Positions 8,146 through 16,263 of a stretch of 59,208 nt of DNA are shown piece after piece. A program made the translations under genes and the position numbers. Source of the DNA: Desulfocucumis palustris (GTDB lineage Bacteria; Bacillota; Desulfotomaculia; Desulfotomaculales; Desulfocucumaceae); contig NZ_BFAV01000121.1 in the NCBI RefSeq assembly GCF_002933875.1, forward strand, positions 1-59,208, read 5' to 3'. A model generated the notes under the pieces. The model ran no database searches. It worked only from the letters and a program-made list of their open reading frames with translations, and was not told where the DNA came from. Positions within the stretch are counted from its first letter, which is position 1. The number at the start of each line of letters is the position of its first letter.

Positions 8146-9390
8146 TCATGACAGGGCGGCGCTTTCACCGGCTATAAAACCCGAGGACCATGCCCATTGA
8201 AGATTATACCCCCCGCAGGCTCCGTCGATATCCATAATCTCCCCGGCGAAAAACAGCCCGGGGGTTAGTTTTGACTCCATTGTCTTCTGGTTGATGTCCC
8301 TGACGTCAACCCCCCCCGCGGTCACCTGCGCCGACTGCCACGGATTTGTCCCGGTTACTTCAAACCGCCAATTTTGTAGAATTTGTGCTATATTATTTTT
8401 TTCCTCCGCTGTGACCCGGCCGGCATTTTTTTTCACATCCGGGATACCGGCCTCCCTGAGAAGCACCGGCACCAGCCTCTTATTGATGAAACCCACAAAG
8501 CTGAAGTCCAGGTTTTTGTGAGACTGTTTTTGCAGCCGGTCATTAAGATATGCCTCCAGTTCTTCCCTGGATTTATAGTTTATTAAACAAATCTTTAATA
8601 TTACCTTTTCTCCCCTGCGCAGCCAGTCTCCTGCCGTTCGGCTCAAAGAAAGTATGGGAGGGCCGGAAATGCCGTAATCGGTGAACAGTATTTCGCCTTC
8701 CGCCCCGGCAAGGGACTTGTTTCCCGCCATAATCTCCGCGGAGCCGATAAATTTTATGCCTTTAATTTGCTTTAAATAGGGAGAATCCAGCTTTAACTGC
8801 ACCAGGGCGGGAAAGGTGTCCACAATACTGTGGCCCAGTTTTTGCGCCAGGGCGTAGCCGCTGCCGTTGGACCCCAGGCCGGGCGCCGCCCTGCCGCCGG
8901 CGGCGATAATTACCCGCTGGGCTGCCACGCTGTTTCCGTCCCCCAGGTGCAGTGTAAAATTCCCCTTGCTTCCCGCAATATTTTTCACCTCTGCCTGGCA
9001 GACCGTCTCAACCCCAATAACTTCAAGCTCGTGGCGCAGCACGTCCAGAACGCTGGAGGCCTGGTCGGAAACCGGAAACACCTTGCCGCCCTCCTCCACC
9101 TTGCAGGTCACCCCCAGCCGGTCGAAGAATTCCACGGTCTTTTGAAAGTCAAACCGGCTCAGGGCCGAATAGGCAAATTTGGGGTTGGAGCCGAAATAAT
9201 TTCCAATGTCCAGATGGGTATTGCTGAGGTTGCACCTTCCGTTGCCGGTGGCCAGAATCTTTTTGCCCACCCTGTCCATTCGCTCCAGTATTACCACACC
9301 GGCCCCCCTGTGGCGGGCTGAAATGGCAGCCGTAAGCCCGGCCGCGCCCCCTCCCACCACAGCCACCGCCGGAGAAGATTTGCCGGCCAA
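8146..9390 (-). CDS. HI0933/BaiN-type FAD-dependent oxidoreductase
   Basis: This 414-residue flavoprotein begins with a Rossmann FAD site (VVGGGAAGLTAAISA) and the family signature GKKILATGNGRCNLSN, continues with IIAAGGRAAPGLGSNGSG, and ends with LFFAGEIMDIDGACGGYN, the second FAD-contact motif. These mark the HI0933/YhiN family, which includes BaiN, a bile-acid reductase, though most members have no assigned substrate. Its start lies three bases after the stop of the upstream COG2509-type flavoprotein, so the two probably form one operon. The product is cytoplasmic. Substrate is unknown. Confidence 0.9.
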   Translation of the reverse strand: MAGKSSPAVAVVGGGAAGLTAAISARHRGAGVVILERMDRVGKKILATGNGRCNLSNTHLDIGNYFGSNPKFAYSALSRFDFQKTVEFFDRLGVTCKVEEGGKVFPVSDQASSVLDVLRHELEVIGVETVCQAEVKNIAGSKGNFTLHLGDGNSVAAQRVIIAAGGRAAPGLGSNGSGYALAQKLGHSIVDTFPALVQLKLDSPYLKQIKGIKFIGSAEIMAGNKSLAGAEGEILFTDYGISGPPILSLSRTAGDWLRRGEKVILKICLINYKSREELEAYLNDRLQKQSHKNLDFSFVGFINKRLVPVLLREAGIPDVKKNAGRVTAEEKNNIAQILQNWRFEVTGTNPWQSAQVTAGGVDVRDINQKTMESKLTPGLFFAGEIMDIDGACGGYNLQWAWSSGFIAGESAALS

Positions 9391-9392
9391 AG

Positions 9393-11027
9393 TCAGTCCC
9401 CCTTTTCCGGACGGCCGGAGTGACCCGGCTGCTTCACCATTGGTTCATATTTCATTATTATGTGTTCCGCCGCCTTCATCCCGTCCACAGCCGCGGACAC
9501 TATGCCTCCGGCGTAGCCGGCTCCCTCTCCGGCGGGGTATAGACCGGCAATGCTAGAGCAGCAATGGTCGTTTCTCTGTATTCTCACCGGCGAGGAACTC
9601 CTGGTCTCCACCCCGGTCATCACCGCCTCCGGCAGGGCGAAGCCTTTCAGCTTGCCGTCAAATTCCAGTATGGCTTCCCTCATTGTACTGATTACATAAT
9701 CCGGCAGACAGTTTTTAAGCTCCCCCGGCGACACGGTCCGGGTATAAGAAGGTTTAACCCCGCCCAGGACAGTGGAGGGCCTGTCCGCCAGGAAGTCGCC
9801 CACCAGCTGCGCCGGGGCGCCGTAATGGCCGCCGCCCAGCTCAAAAGCCTTTTTCTCCCACCTTCGCTGGAATTCCACCCCGGCCAGGGGATGGCTGCCG
9901 CCGAAATCTTCCGGTGTAACCCCCACCAGCAGCGCGCTGTTGGCGTTGCCTTCCGAGCGTGCGTATTCGCTCATGCCGTTGGTGACCACGCAGCCCTCCT
10001 CCGAGGCCGCGGCCACCACGGTACCGCCGGGACACATGCAAAAGGTGTAGGCGGATCTGCCTCCGGGCGAGTGGTAGGCCAGTTTGTACTCCGCGGGCCC
10101 CAGCCTTTTATGGCCGGCAAACTGCTTGTACTGGGCGCGATCCACAAGTTCCTGGGGATGTTCAATCCTGACCCCGATGGAAAAGGCTTTGGGGGTCATT
10201 GCCACCCCCCTGTCATGCAGCATGGCGAAGGTATCCCTGGCGCTGTGTCCTATGGCCACTATCATAGCCTGAACATCCATTTTTTCATTTTCATTAACGA
10301 CAATACCCGTAAGATTGTTTCTTTCGACAATTATATCCGTTACCCTGCTGTGAAACCGGACTTCACCGCCCAGAGCCACTATTTTTTCCCTTATATTCTT
10401 TACCACGGTTTTGAGAATATCTGTTCCCACGTGGGGCTTGTAGGAATATGTAATTTCTTCAGGCGCTCCCGCCAGGACCATTTCTTCGATAATCCTTCTG
10501 CAGCGCCTGTCTTTAATAAGGGTGGTCAGCTTTCCGTCCGAAAAGGTGCCTGCGCCGCCCTCCCCGAACTGCACGTTGCACTCTTTATCCAGGCGCCCGG
10601 TTTTCCAAAAGCGGCTAACTATCTTCGTGCGGCTGTCCACATCCGCCCCTCTTTCCAATAATAGCGGCCTGTAGCCCATCCCGGCCAGCAACAATCCCGC
10701 GAACAGGCCGGCCGGCCCGGTGCCCGCCACCACCGGCCGGCAGTAAAGTATTTCATTCCCCGGCCTTACATATTTGTACTCCATGTCCGGGGTGACGGTT
10801 ACATCCCTATCCTTAATCCTGTTTAAAACAGTCTTCTCTTCCTGCAGCTCCACGTCCACCGTATAAACAAAATAAATAACGTTGCTCTTTCTGGCGTCTA
10901 TGGACTGGCGAAATATTTTCCAGCTTATTATATCCCTTTCATTAACACGCAGCTTTTTACATATCTTTTTTATGATTTGAGGTTTGTCCTCATCAAGGGA
11001 TAGTTTAATACCCGAAACCCTCAGCAC
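9393..11027 (-). CDS. COG2509-type FAD-dependent dehydrogenase
   Basis: The protein of about 544 residues has an N-terminal ferredoxin-fold-like segment (LRVSGIKLSLDEDKPQ...), followed by an FAD site VVAGTGPAGLFAGLLLA, the family block CNVQFGEGGAGTFSDGKL, and a C-terminal GLYPAGEGAGYAGGIVSAA FAD motif. It belongs to a widespread uncharacterised flavoprotein family. AAGGAG sits one base before an in-frame ATG at 11033, too close for initiation, but seven bases before the GTG at 11027, which also gives the usual family N-terminus, so the GTG is preferred. It is first in a two-flavoprotein operon. Confidence 0.88.
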   Translation of the reverse strand: MLRVSGIKLSLDEDKPQIIKKICKKLRVNERDIISWKIFRQSIDARKSNVIYFVYTVDVELQEEKTVLNRIKDRDVTVTPDMEYKYVRPGNEILYCRPVVAGTGPAGLFAGLLLAGMGYRPLLLERGADVDSRTKIVSRFWKTGRLDKECNVQFGEGGAGTFSDGKLTTLIKDRRCRRIIEEMVLAGAPEEITYSYKPHVGTDILKTVVKNIREKIVALGGEVRFHSRVTDIIVERNNLTGIVVNENEKMDVQAMIVAIGHSARDTFAMLHDRGVAMTPKAFSIGVRIEHPQELVDRAQYKQFAGHKRLGPAEYKLAYHSPGGRSAYTFCMCPGGTVVAAASEEGCVVTNGMSEYARSEGNANSALLVGVTPEDFGGSHPLAGVEFQRRWEKKAFELGGGHYGAPAQLVGDFLADRPSTVLGGVKPSYTRTVSPGELKNCLPDYVISTMREAILEFDGKLKGFALPEAVMTGVETRSSSPVRIQRNDHCCSSIAGLYPAGEGAGYAGGIVSAAVDGMKAAEHIIMKYEPMVKQPGHSGRPEKGD

Positions 11028-11054
11028 AGTCATACTCCTTTTCTTACAAATCAA

Positions 11055-11421
11055 TAAATCTATTCTATCATTTTCGGTTTTTATGTCAAACTTTACACAA
11101 TTAAATAAAAACAGTTCTAATTATGACTGTATGTAATCAGCTCCATGCTTCCCGGGGCGCACTGATAATAATCCGGACAAAAAAATAAACCACCCTGACC
11201 GGAGTGATTAAATTTTCACATTAAAGTAAATAAGGTTATGTTACGATTATTTAATTAATGGTTTTATACTAAAAATAAAAATCATACTAAAGGAGGATTT
11301 ACACCCATAGACGTTGTATGATATTAAATACAATACACTACATATTACAACATTTAATGTCGACTTCTTACATATAATTACAAATCAATACAAAAACGAC
11401 TCATGAGAAAGGGGTGATATA
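11055..11421. other. AT-rich intergenic region with a probable promoter
   Basis: The stretch separates the divergent flavoprotein operon and the 76-residue gene. TTACGA (11241-11246) and TATACT (11265-11270), 18 bases apart, could drive the plus-strand gene. A strong AAAGGAGG at 11288-11295 is followed by no suitable start; the next ATG, 22 bases on, opens only 19 codons. Nothing else was recognised. Confidence 0.4.
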
Positions 11422-11652
11422 ATGCAAACAATCAATTCTTTTTTAAGAAGCAAGGAAAAATTCCACGTGAGAATAATTAAAAAATACGGAGATACCATGG
11501 AATTAAAACTAATTCCCAACACTTTGGTTAACCTGAATGGCTGTGCTCTACTGGTAGATGACAAAGTGGTGGACATAAAAAACAGTTCAGTCGAGATAAC
11601 CTCCAACCAGCTAAAAATAACCAGGGATACCACATCGATTACAATATCTTAA
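11422..11652 (+). CDS. 76-residue protein of unknown function
   Basis: A good ribosome site (AAAGGGGTGAT) precedes the ATG, supporting a real gene. The product is a small, probably all-beta protein: alternating hydrophobic and charged residues around KFHVRIIKKYGDTMELKLI, LVNLNGCALLVDD and VEITSNQLKITRD. There is no signal peptide and only one Cys. I see no named family. It is transcribed alone, in an AT-rich stretch, convergent with the small membrane-protein gene at 11709-11990. Confidence 0.6.
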   Translation: MQTINSFLRSKEKFHVRIIKKYGDTMELKLIPNTLVNLNGCALLVDDKVVDIKNSSVEITSNQLKITRDTTSITIS

Positions 11653-11708
11653 TTATTTACAAAAATTAACAATCAACTCTAAAAACAATTTACATATAAA
11701 TATTCTTT

Positions 11709-11990
11709 CTACACAAAATAGTCTACCTGGTTTTGATTTTCCTGCACATTATCATATTCACGGCGGCTTCGGTCTAATACCAAAGTATGATTGACAGGAA
11801 ATATATTAATATTAACTGCCGGTCCTCCTCTGGCAGAGTCCGTATTATGCTCATTCCTTATTCTGTTCCCGGTTTTTATAACATTTTTGGGAATGTATAT
11901 CTTCCTGCGGCCGGATAACCTGGTATGCCGGTTAATATTAAAAAATACAAACGCGGATATTATGATACTAACAACCAATAATATAACCAC
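11709..11990 (-). CDS. Small single-pass membrane protein
   Basis: The 93-residue frame opens with a hydrophobic helix (VILLVVSIIISAFVFF, residues 2-17), followed by a basic hinge and a soluble tail (RRKIYIPKNVIKTGNRIR...). It would be inserted with one helix. Initiation is unclear: the GTG at 11990 has no ribosome site nearby, while GGGGGTGG lies four bases before an in-frame ATT at 12008, a rare start codon. The tail, GGPAVNINIFPVNHTLVLDR, looks protein-like rather than random. The zinc-ribbon gene 56 bases upstream is on the same strand. Function unknown. Confidence 0.5.
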   Translation of the reverse strand: MVILLVVSIIISAFVFFNINRHTRLSGRRKIYIPKNVIKTGNRIRNEHNTDSARGGPAVNINIFPVNHTLVLDRSRREYDNVQENQNQVDYFV

Positions 11991-12046
11991 GGTGATTTCA
12001 AAAAAAATACAACCACCCCCGCTACAAAAAACATGTTAAAAGAATT

Positions 12047-12238
12047 TTATCCTTTTCCGGGTATTAGTCTTAAAGCTTTAGTCTCCCCATTGTTGCGGGC
12101 TGTGGTAATACCCGGGGCGCTGCCGGCCGGCAAGGGTTTCTGACGGCTCAGGTCCGTCTTGCAATAAGGGCAGATCCACCTGGCCGAGGATGCCGAGTAT
12201 GAGTCTCCAGCACAGTTGGGACATGTTTTTTTATACAA
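12047..12238 (-). CDS. Small zinc-ribbon protein
   Basis: The 63-residue frame begins with TTG, ten bases after GGAGG, and encodes CPNC followed 16 residues later by CPYC, a short zinc ribbon. The rest (residues 30-63) is basic and Pro/Gly-rich with no recognised domain. It probably shares a transcript with the small membrane protein downstream. Such proteins are often nucleic-acid or protein adaptors, but no specific role can be assigned. Confidence 0.5.
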   Translation of the reverse strand: MYKKTCPNCAGDSYSASSARWICPYCKTDLSRQKPLPAGSAPGITTARNNGETKALRLIPGKG

Positions 12239-12334
12239 GCAGCCATTACCTCCAGGATATGACTTATTTATTATTAAAGCTTAGCAGCTTTGGCTATATA
12301 AAAATATAATCTGAAGGAATGATATTAGTATTAA

Positions 12335-12365
12335 AAAGCTATTGGAATTGATATCCAATGGCTTT
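12335..12365 (-). terminator. Hairpin terminator after the ABC exporter operon
   Basis: AAAGCTATTGGA (12335-12346) pairs with TCCAATGGCTTT (12354-12365), twelve pairs including one wobble around a 7-base loop. Read on the minus strand it is followed by TTTTTAATA. It lies downstream of the exporter genes ending at 12485. Confidence 0.6.
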
Positions 12366-12484
12366 TATATTCACATTGCAATCCGGGTAACTTAACAAAC
12401 ATAAATCTGTTAATTTCAACAAACAATTTGCCAGGTGAAAATTAAAATACCAAAAACATGTGAGGAATTATAACCAGGGAAGTA

Positions 12485-13162
12485 TTAATTCAACAATGGC
12501 CTCCCGTCTTCCAGGCGGATATTACGCCCGCAAAACCCGGCGACCCTGCTGTCATGAGTGGCTATCACCACTGTTTTCCCTTCTTCACTTAGCTTTTTCA
12601 GCAGGCCGGTTATCCCGGCCCCGGTTGCCGAATCCAGGTTTCCCGTGGGCTCGTCGGCCAGAATTATATCAGGTTCCAACAATAGCGCCCGGGCCACGGC
12701 CACCCTCTGCTGCTCCCCTCCGGATAATTCGGCCGGCAGCCTGTTTTCTTTTCCTCCCAAGCCCACCGCCCGCAGCAGTTCCCTGGCCCTGTCCCTGAAC
12801 CTCCAAAGCTTTCCCAGTGGATAGCAGGGCACCAGCACGTTCTGATAAGCACTTAAAGATGGTATAAGACAATAGGACTGAAATACAAAACCCGCCGTAT
12901 TCCTGCGATAGCGGCATAGTTCTGCCTCACCCATACACGCAATATTCCTGCCGCCGATAAATATCTCGCCGCTGCTGGGCCTGTCCAGGGCTCCTATAAG
13001 GTTCAACAATGTGGTTTTGCCGCAACCTGAGGGGCCGGTAAATGATACAAACTCCCCTTTATCTATTTCCAGTAAATCAATTTCCAAAGCCCTGACCGGG
13101 GACAATCCCCGGCCGAATATTTTGTTAACATTTTTTAGAGTAATAAAATTTAAAGCCTTCAA
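12485..13162 (-). CDS. MacB/LolD-type ABC transporter ATPase
   Basis: The 225-residue nucleotide-binding protein has Walker A GPSGCGKT, Q-loop VFQSYCLIPSLSA, signature LSGGEQQRVAVARA, Walker B IILADEPTGNLD and the H-loop in VVIATHDSRVA. The PTGNLDS sequence after Walker B is typical of the LolD/MacB/FtsE branch. With the FtsX-like permease encoded 14 bases upstream it should form a mechanotransmission-type complex rather than a classical pump; in Firmicutes these often expel or sense antimicrobial peptides or act on lipids. No periplasmic-adaptor (MacA-like) gene is nearby. Substrate unknown. Confidence 0.92.
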   Translation of the reverse strand: MKALNFITLKNVNKIFGRGLSPVRALEIDLLEIDKGEFVSFTGPSGCGKTTLLNLIGALDRPSSGEIFIGGRNIACMGEAELCRYRRNTAGFVFQSYCLIPSLSAYQNVLVPCYPLGKLWRFRDRARELLRAVGLGGKENRLPAELSGGEQQRVAVARALLLEPDIILADEPTGNLDSATGAGITGLLKKLSEEGKTVVIATHDSRVAGFCGRNIRLEDGRPLLN

Positions 13163-13176
13163 TATTTATCCTCCGT

Positions 13177-14364
13177 TTAAAGAGTGCGCATTATATCCGC
13201 AGGAGGAGTATTTTTCGCCCGCCAGGCAGGGTACAGGCCTCCCACCGCTCCCACCAAAAATCCGTAAAAAATAACCGCCGATACCACCTTCCAGTTTAGC
13301 AAAGCTATTTCCACGGCCATGTATTTTACAGCCAGGGAAAGGCCGGCATAGCCCATAACAACCCCCAGCAGGGCACCCAGCACGCTCAAAGATACGGACT
13401 CGACCATGACCATGAAAACCACGTCGCCCGGCTTCCAGCCAAGGGCTTTTAATATGCCGAATTCCTTCCTGCGCTCGATTATGGAAAGCAGCATCACCAC
13501 AGAAATAGAAAGCCCTCCCGCCACCACGGCCACCAGGGATATGGCCAGCAGGAAATTGTTCAGGGAGTTTAGAAGGCTTTTCAAGGGAACCAGAAGTTCC
13601 CTGGGAACAGTCACTTGCAAGGACTTGCCTCCGCCGGTGACATGATTGATATCCTTTACTGCCGCGTCAACGTGCTCCAGATCATCCACCTGGGCAACTA
13701 TGGCCGAATACCGCCCATCATTGATATTACCTATATCTCTTGCCAGTTTGTCATCGGCGCTAAAACCGCCGTCCAGAATCTCGTTGCCGCTCTGGTAAAT
13801 CCCTACCACCTTTAATTCTTTAAACTGATAAGGATTGTCACCCGGCGTCACGGTGAACCGGTAAATTCCACCCATTTCATAGGGAATATCAAGCAATTCC
13901 ATATACTCTTTTAAACTTTTTCCCATTATTACTTCATTTGGCCCGGAGGGGACGGTACCTTCGATAATATTTTTGAATGGAGCTCCTGCCGGTCCCATAT
14001 CGCCAAGACTGTCATATCCGAACAGGGGCATAACAACATTGGCAGCCTCGGGTCTCAGGATAACTGAAACCTGTCCAAATACTTCCTTTATATGTGGTAA
14101 TCCTTTTACAACATCCATGTATTCGCCGGGTATTGTTGAAGAGCCCATGCCCATCAACATCCCGCCGAATATAGAATCCCGCCCGGATATCACAATCTGT
14201 CCGGACACTTCATTAAAGGTCCGCTCCATCCGCTTCTCCATACCGGAGGAAATGGAAAAAAGAAAAGTCATCAGAGCGCATCCGAAAGCCACTCCCAGCA
14301 CCGCCAACAAAGAAACCGACTTTTTTCTGAAAACGTTTCGAATAGAGAAAATTAACAATGACAA
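13177..14364 (-). CDS. MacB/FtsX-type ABC transporter permease
   Basis: The 395-residue protein has one N-terminal TM helix (about 17-40), a large extracytoplasmic MacB-type domain (about 45-275) and three C-terminal helices (about 280-305, 325-350, 365-385) with the FtsX signature ERRKEFGILKALGWKPGDV. It ends with PADIMRTL, as is common for this family. Its gene precedes that of the partner ATPase by 14 bases. Four TM helices plus a large outer domain fit the LolC/MacB architecture. The cargo is not evident. Confidence 0.9.
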   Translation of the reverse strand: MSLLIFSIRNVFRKKSVSLLAVLGVAFGCALMTFLFSISSGMEKRMERTFNEVSGQIVISGRDSIFGGMLMGMGSSTIPGEYMDVVKGLPHIKEVFGQVSVILRPEAANVVMPLFGYDSLGDMGPAGAPFKNIIEGTVPSGPNEVIMGKSLKEYMELLDIPYEMGGIYRFTVTPGDNPYQFKELKVVGIYQSGNEILDGGFSADDKLARDIGNINDGRYSAIVAQVDDLEHVDAAVKDINHVTGGGKSLQVTVPRELLVPLKSLLNSLNNFLLAISLVAVVAGGLSISVVMLLSIIERRKEFGILKALGWKPGDVVFMVMVESVSLSVLGALLGVVMGYAGLSLAVKYMAVEIALLNWKVVSAVIFYGFLVGAVGGLYPAWRAKNTPPADIMRTL

Positions 14365-14490
14365 AAAAATCCTCCAAGCAATCCTACTAAAATTGCTTTA
14401 ATATACCATAATTTATTGACATTTCCATTAATATAGTATAGGTTAATCTGATGCAGATAATACTTAGGTTCATGAAAGGTGAATGAAAGT

Positions 14491-15018
14491 ATGTCTCTCC
14501 CCAGAATCCTTATCTTTTTTATGCTGGTTAACCTGCCGCTGGCCCTTGGTATATATATGGGCACATCCGTAATCCCCGGATATTTAAACTCACACCGGGA
14601 AAATATCATTCAGTCCAATTACTTCCTGGCTCAAAACAGTAAAATAACCCTGAATGAAAAAGAAACAGCTACAGCGCGGCAGTGCAGTGCAATAATGGAA
14701 GAAAGCTTAAACGACTTTCGCCTGGGTATAAAAGATTTAGGGCAATCGGCTTATGCGGAATACCATCAGATAAAGCTGGAAAATCCGGAGGCATCTCCTT
14801 ATATTCTGGCAGGGAAGTATATGAACAAATTCAATAATTTTGAAAAAAGCTGCGATTCCAAGATGCACAGCCGGCTGGACGCCATCGCGGCAGCTATTCA
14901 GAACGACCGGGGCGGGTTGAATTTGGTGGAGCAGGCCAGATACGCGTACACGGAAGAAAAAAAGGTGATTAAAAAGGAATTTTATCGGGAAGGTATGCGG
15001 TTGATAAATAAAAATTAG
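14491..15018 (+). CDS. Membrane-anchored extracytoplasmic protein, unknown
   Basis: The ATG at 14491 is preferred because AAAGGTGA ends eight bases upstream; an in-frame GTG at 14479 lies within that site. The 175-residue product has a hydrophobic N-terminal helix (LPRILIFFMLVNLPLALGIYM) acting as anchor or uncleaved signal, and a helical outer part with two Cys (in ARQCSAIM and EKSCDSKM) that could form a disulphide. Nothing matches a family I know. It is divergent from the ABC permease gene, 126 bases away, so the two may share a regulatory region. Confidence 0.6.
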   Translation: MSLPRILIFFMLVNLPLALGIYMGTSVIPGYLNSHRENIIQSNYFLAQNSKITLNEKETATARQCSAIMEESLNDFRLGIKDLGQSAYAEYHQIKLENPEASPYILAGKYMNKFNNFEKSCDSKMHSRLDAIAAAIQNDRGGLNLVEQARYAYTEEKKVIKKEFYREGMRLINKN

Positions 15019-15152
15019 CTCTTCACCGCCTGGTAAATTTGATTCAGCTCGGGCCGGCAATATCGAATGATACCGGCGCTTGGAGGAAATCCATTTCATT
15101 AGAATTGCTACTATAAATTGGGACTATAAGGTATAATGATTGTTCTCACTAT

Positions 15153-15677
15153 CTAATGGCGCCTCTTCGGCTTGAAAAAGTTAGCGCTTTTATAAAGGAG
15201 AACACTTATATTATAGATGGTTAACCCCAATACAACTCCAGCGCAATCCCTTAGGAAATCCTCCGCCTGCATAGCCCTGCCCGGCACATACATCTGATGA
15301 ATCTCATCTGAACAGGCGAAGGCGACACTAATAAAAAGCGCAAGTACAGAACTAATAAACATCCCCATACCTATGCTTCTTAATGCATTAACAACAATAA
15401 TTACCAATATTATGTACACAAATATGTGCATATAATCACGCACTTTATTGTTGATCTCCCCAACATGATTTAGACTTGCAATGTCTATTTCCTTTACCTG
15501 TTTTGCTATATCAATAAACACCATAGTTACTTTTTTGCTTAAGCCATTTGATACCGGGGCAGGTTGCGATGAAAGAAAAAAAATAAATAACATCCACAGG
15601 AAAGCAGCAACCCATAAAAAAACAGTATACTTATTTCGTTGTTTTAAAAAATACCAATTACTTTTAATTTCAATCAA
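15153..15677 (-). CDS. VanZ-like family membrane protein
   Basis: The 174-residue protein has four TM segments (about 18-36, 85-103, 105-125, 145-165) and the VanZ-family signature residues: FFLSSQPAP after TM1, HIFVYIILV, and DEIHQMYVPGRAMQAEDFLRD with its conserved Asp, His and Arg. VanZ itself gives low teicoplanin resistance; most relatives are uncharacterised envelope proteins. The TTG start lies directly after AAAAAGGA, too near, so initiation may be elsewhere. It lies downstream of the lasso exporter and DUF1360-like gene on the same strand, so a role in self-protection is conceivable but unproven. Confidence 0.8.
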   Translation of the reverse strand: MIEIKSNWYFLKQRNKYTVFLWVAAFLWMLFIFFLSSQPAPVSNGLSKKVTMVFIDIAKQVKEIDIASLNHVGEINNKVRDYMHIFVYIILVIIVVNALRSIGMGMFISSVLALFISVAFACSDEIHQMYVPGRAMQAEDFLRDCAGVVLGLTIYNISVLLYKSANFFKPKRRH

Positions 15678-15864
15678 TCCTTTTTGTAATTACCATATCT
15701 CTTTATTACAATACATTTTAAATTGACCAGGCGGAACCAGGATATTGATATCTTTAAAAACTAAAGCTATATCCCTACGCAAACACCATGTTGGAAGCAC
15801 ATCTTTTAATACAACTGCAGGGATTTAGTTGTTTTCAAAATATTTCAGCCTCATTCCGGTATTA

Positions 15865-16188
15865 TTACCCGCTAATACTTGTTGCCCGTCTGACAATACC
15901 CGTGATGATTGTTGCCAGAGAGATTATTGCAAATATCGTTATCGTAGCGTCAATAAACAATATATTGGTAACCATTGCCATAGGGCTGTAAATATATAAT
16001 ACAATAACGTAAAATGTAGCCACCCAGTGACTCATACAGTAAGGACAACTTAATAATGAGCCCAGCTTCTCATTGCGCTTAATGACCCAATTGCGCAGAG
16101 GCGAAAAAACCTTGCTCTTTGTTATTGTCAGAGATATAGTCGAAACACACATTGCCAGCATTATTAAATTAAATATTTTGCAGGCCAA
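15865..16188 (-). CDS. DUF1360-like membrane protein
   Basis: The 107-residue protein has three or four hydrophobic segments and the motif KLGSLLSCPYCMSHWVA, matching the CPxC-x-x-x-W hallmark of DUF1360 membrane proteins known from Bacillus spore-related genes. TTG initiation 11 bases after AAGGAG is assumed. It follows the lasso-peptide exporter gene by 75 bases on the same strand and could be on the same transcript. A function is not established; the Cys pair could bind metal or be redox active. Confidence 0.65.
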   Translation of the reverse strand: MACKIFNLIMLAMCVSTISLTITKSKVFSPLRNWVIKRNEKLGSLLSCPYCMSHWVATFYVIVLYIYSPMAMVTNILFIDATITIFAIISLATIITGIVRRATSISG

Positions 16189-16263
16189 TATTAATCATTC
16201 TCCTTAAATCAGGATAAGGAACCTTGATGCAGGTGGTATCAAAAGCGGTTAATGTTTATTCAC

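Noticed and set aside
11791..12039. Hydrophobic 82-codon frame on the plus strand
   Set aside because: It is antisense to the small membrane-protein frame and has no ribosome site; its hydrophobicity mirrors the other strand.
15700..15835. Minus-strand frame of about 42 codons reading LVFKDINILVPPGQF, like an ABC ATPase start
   Set aside because: No start codon with a ribosome site, no Walker A after it, and it ends at once; too short to call a pseudogene.
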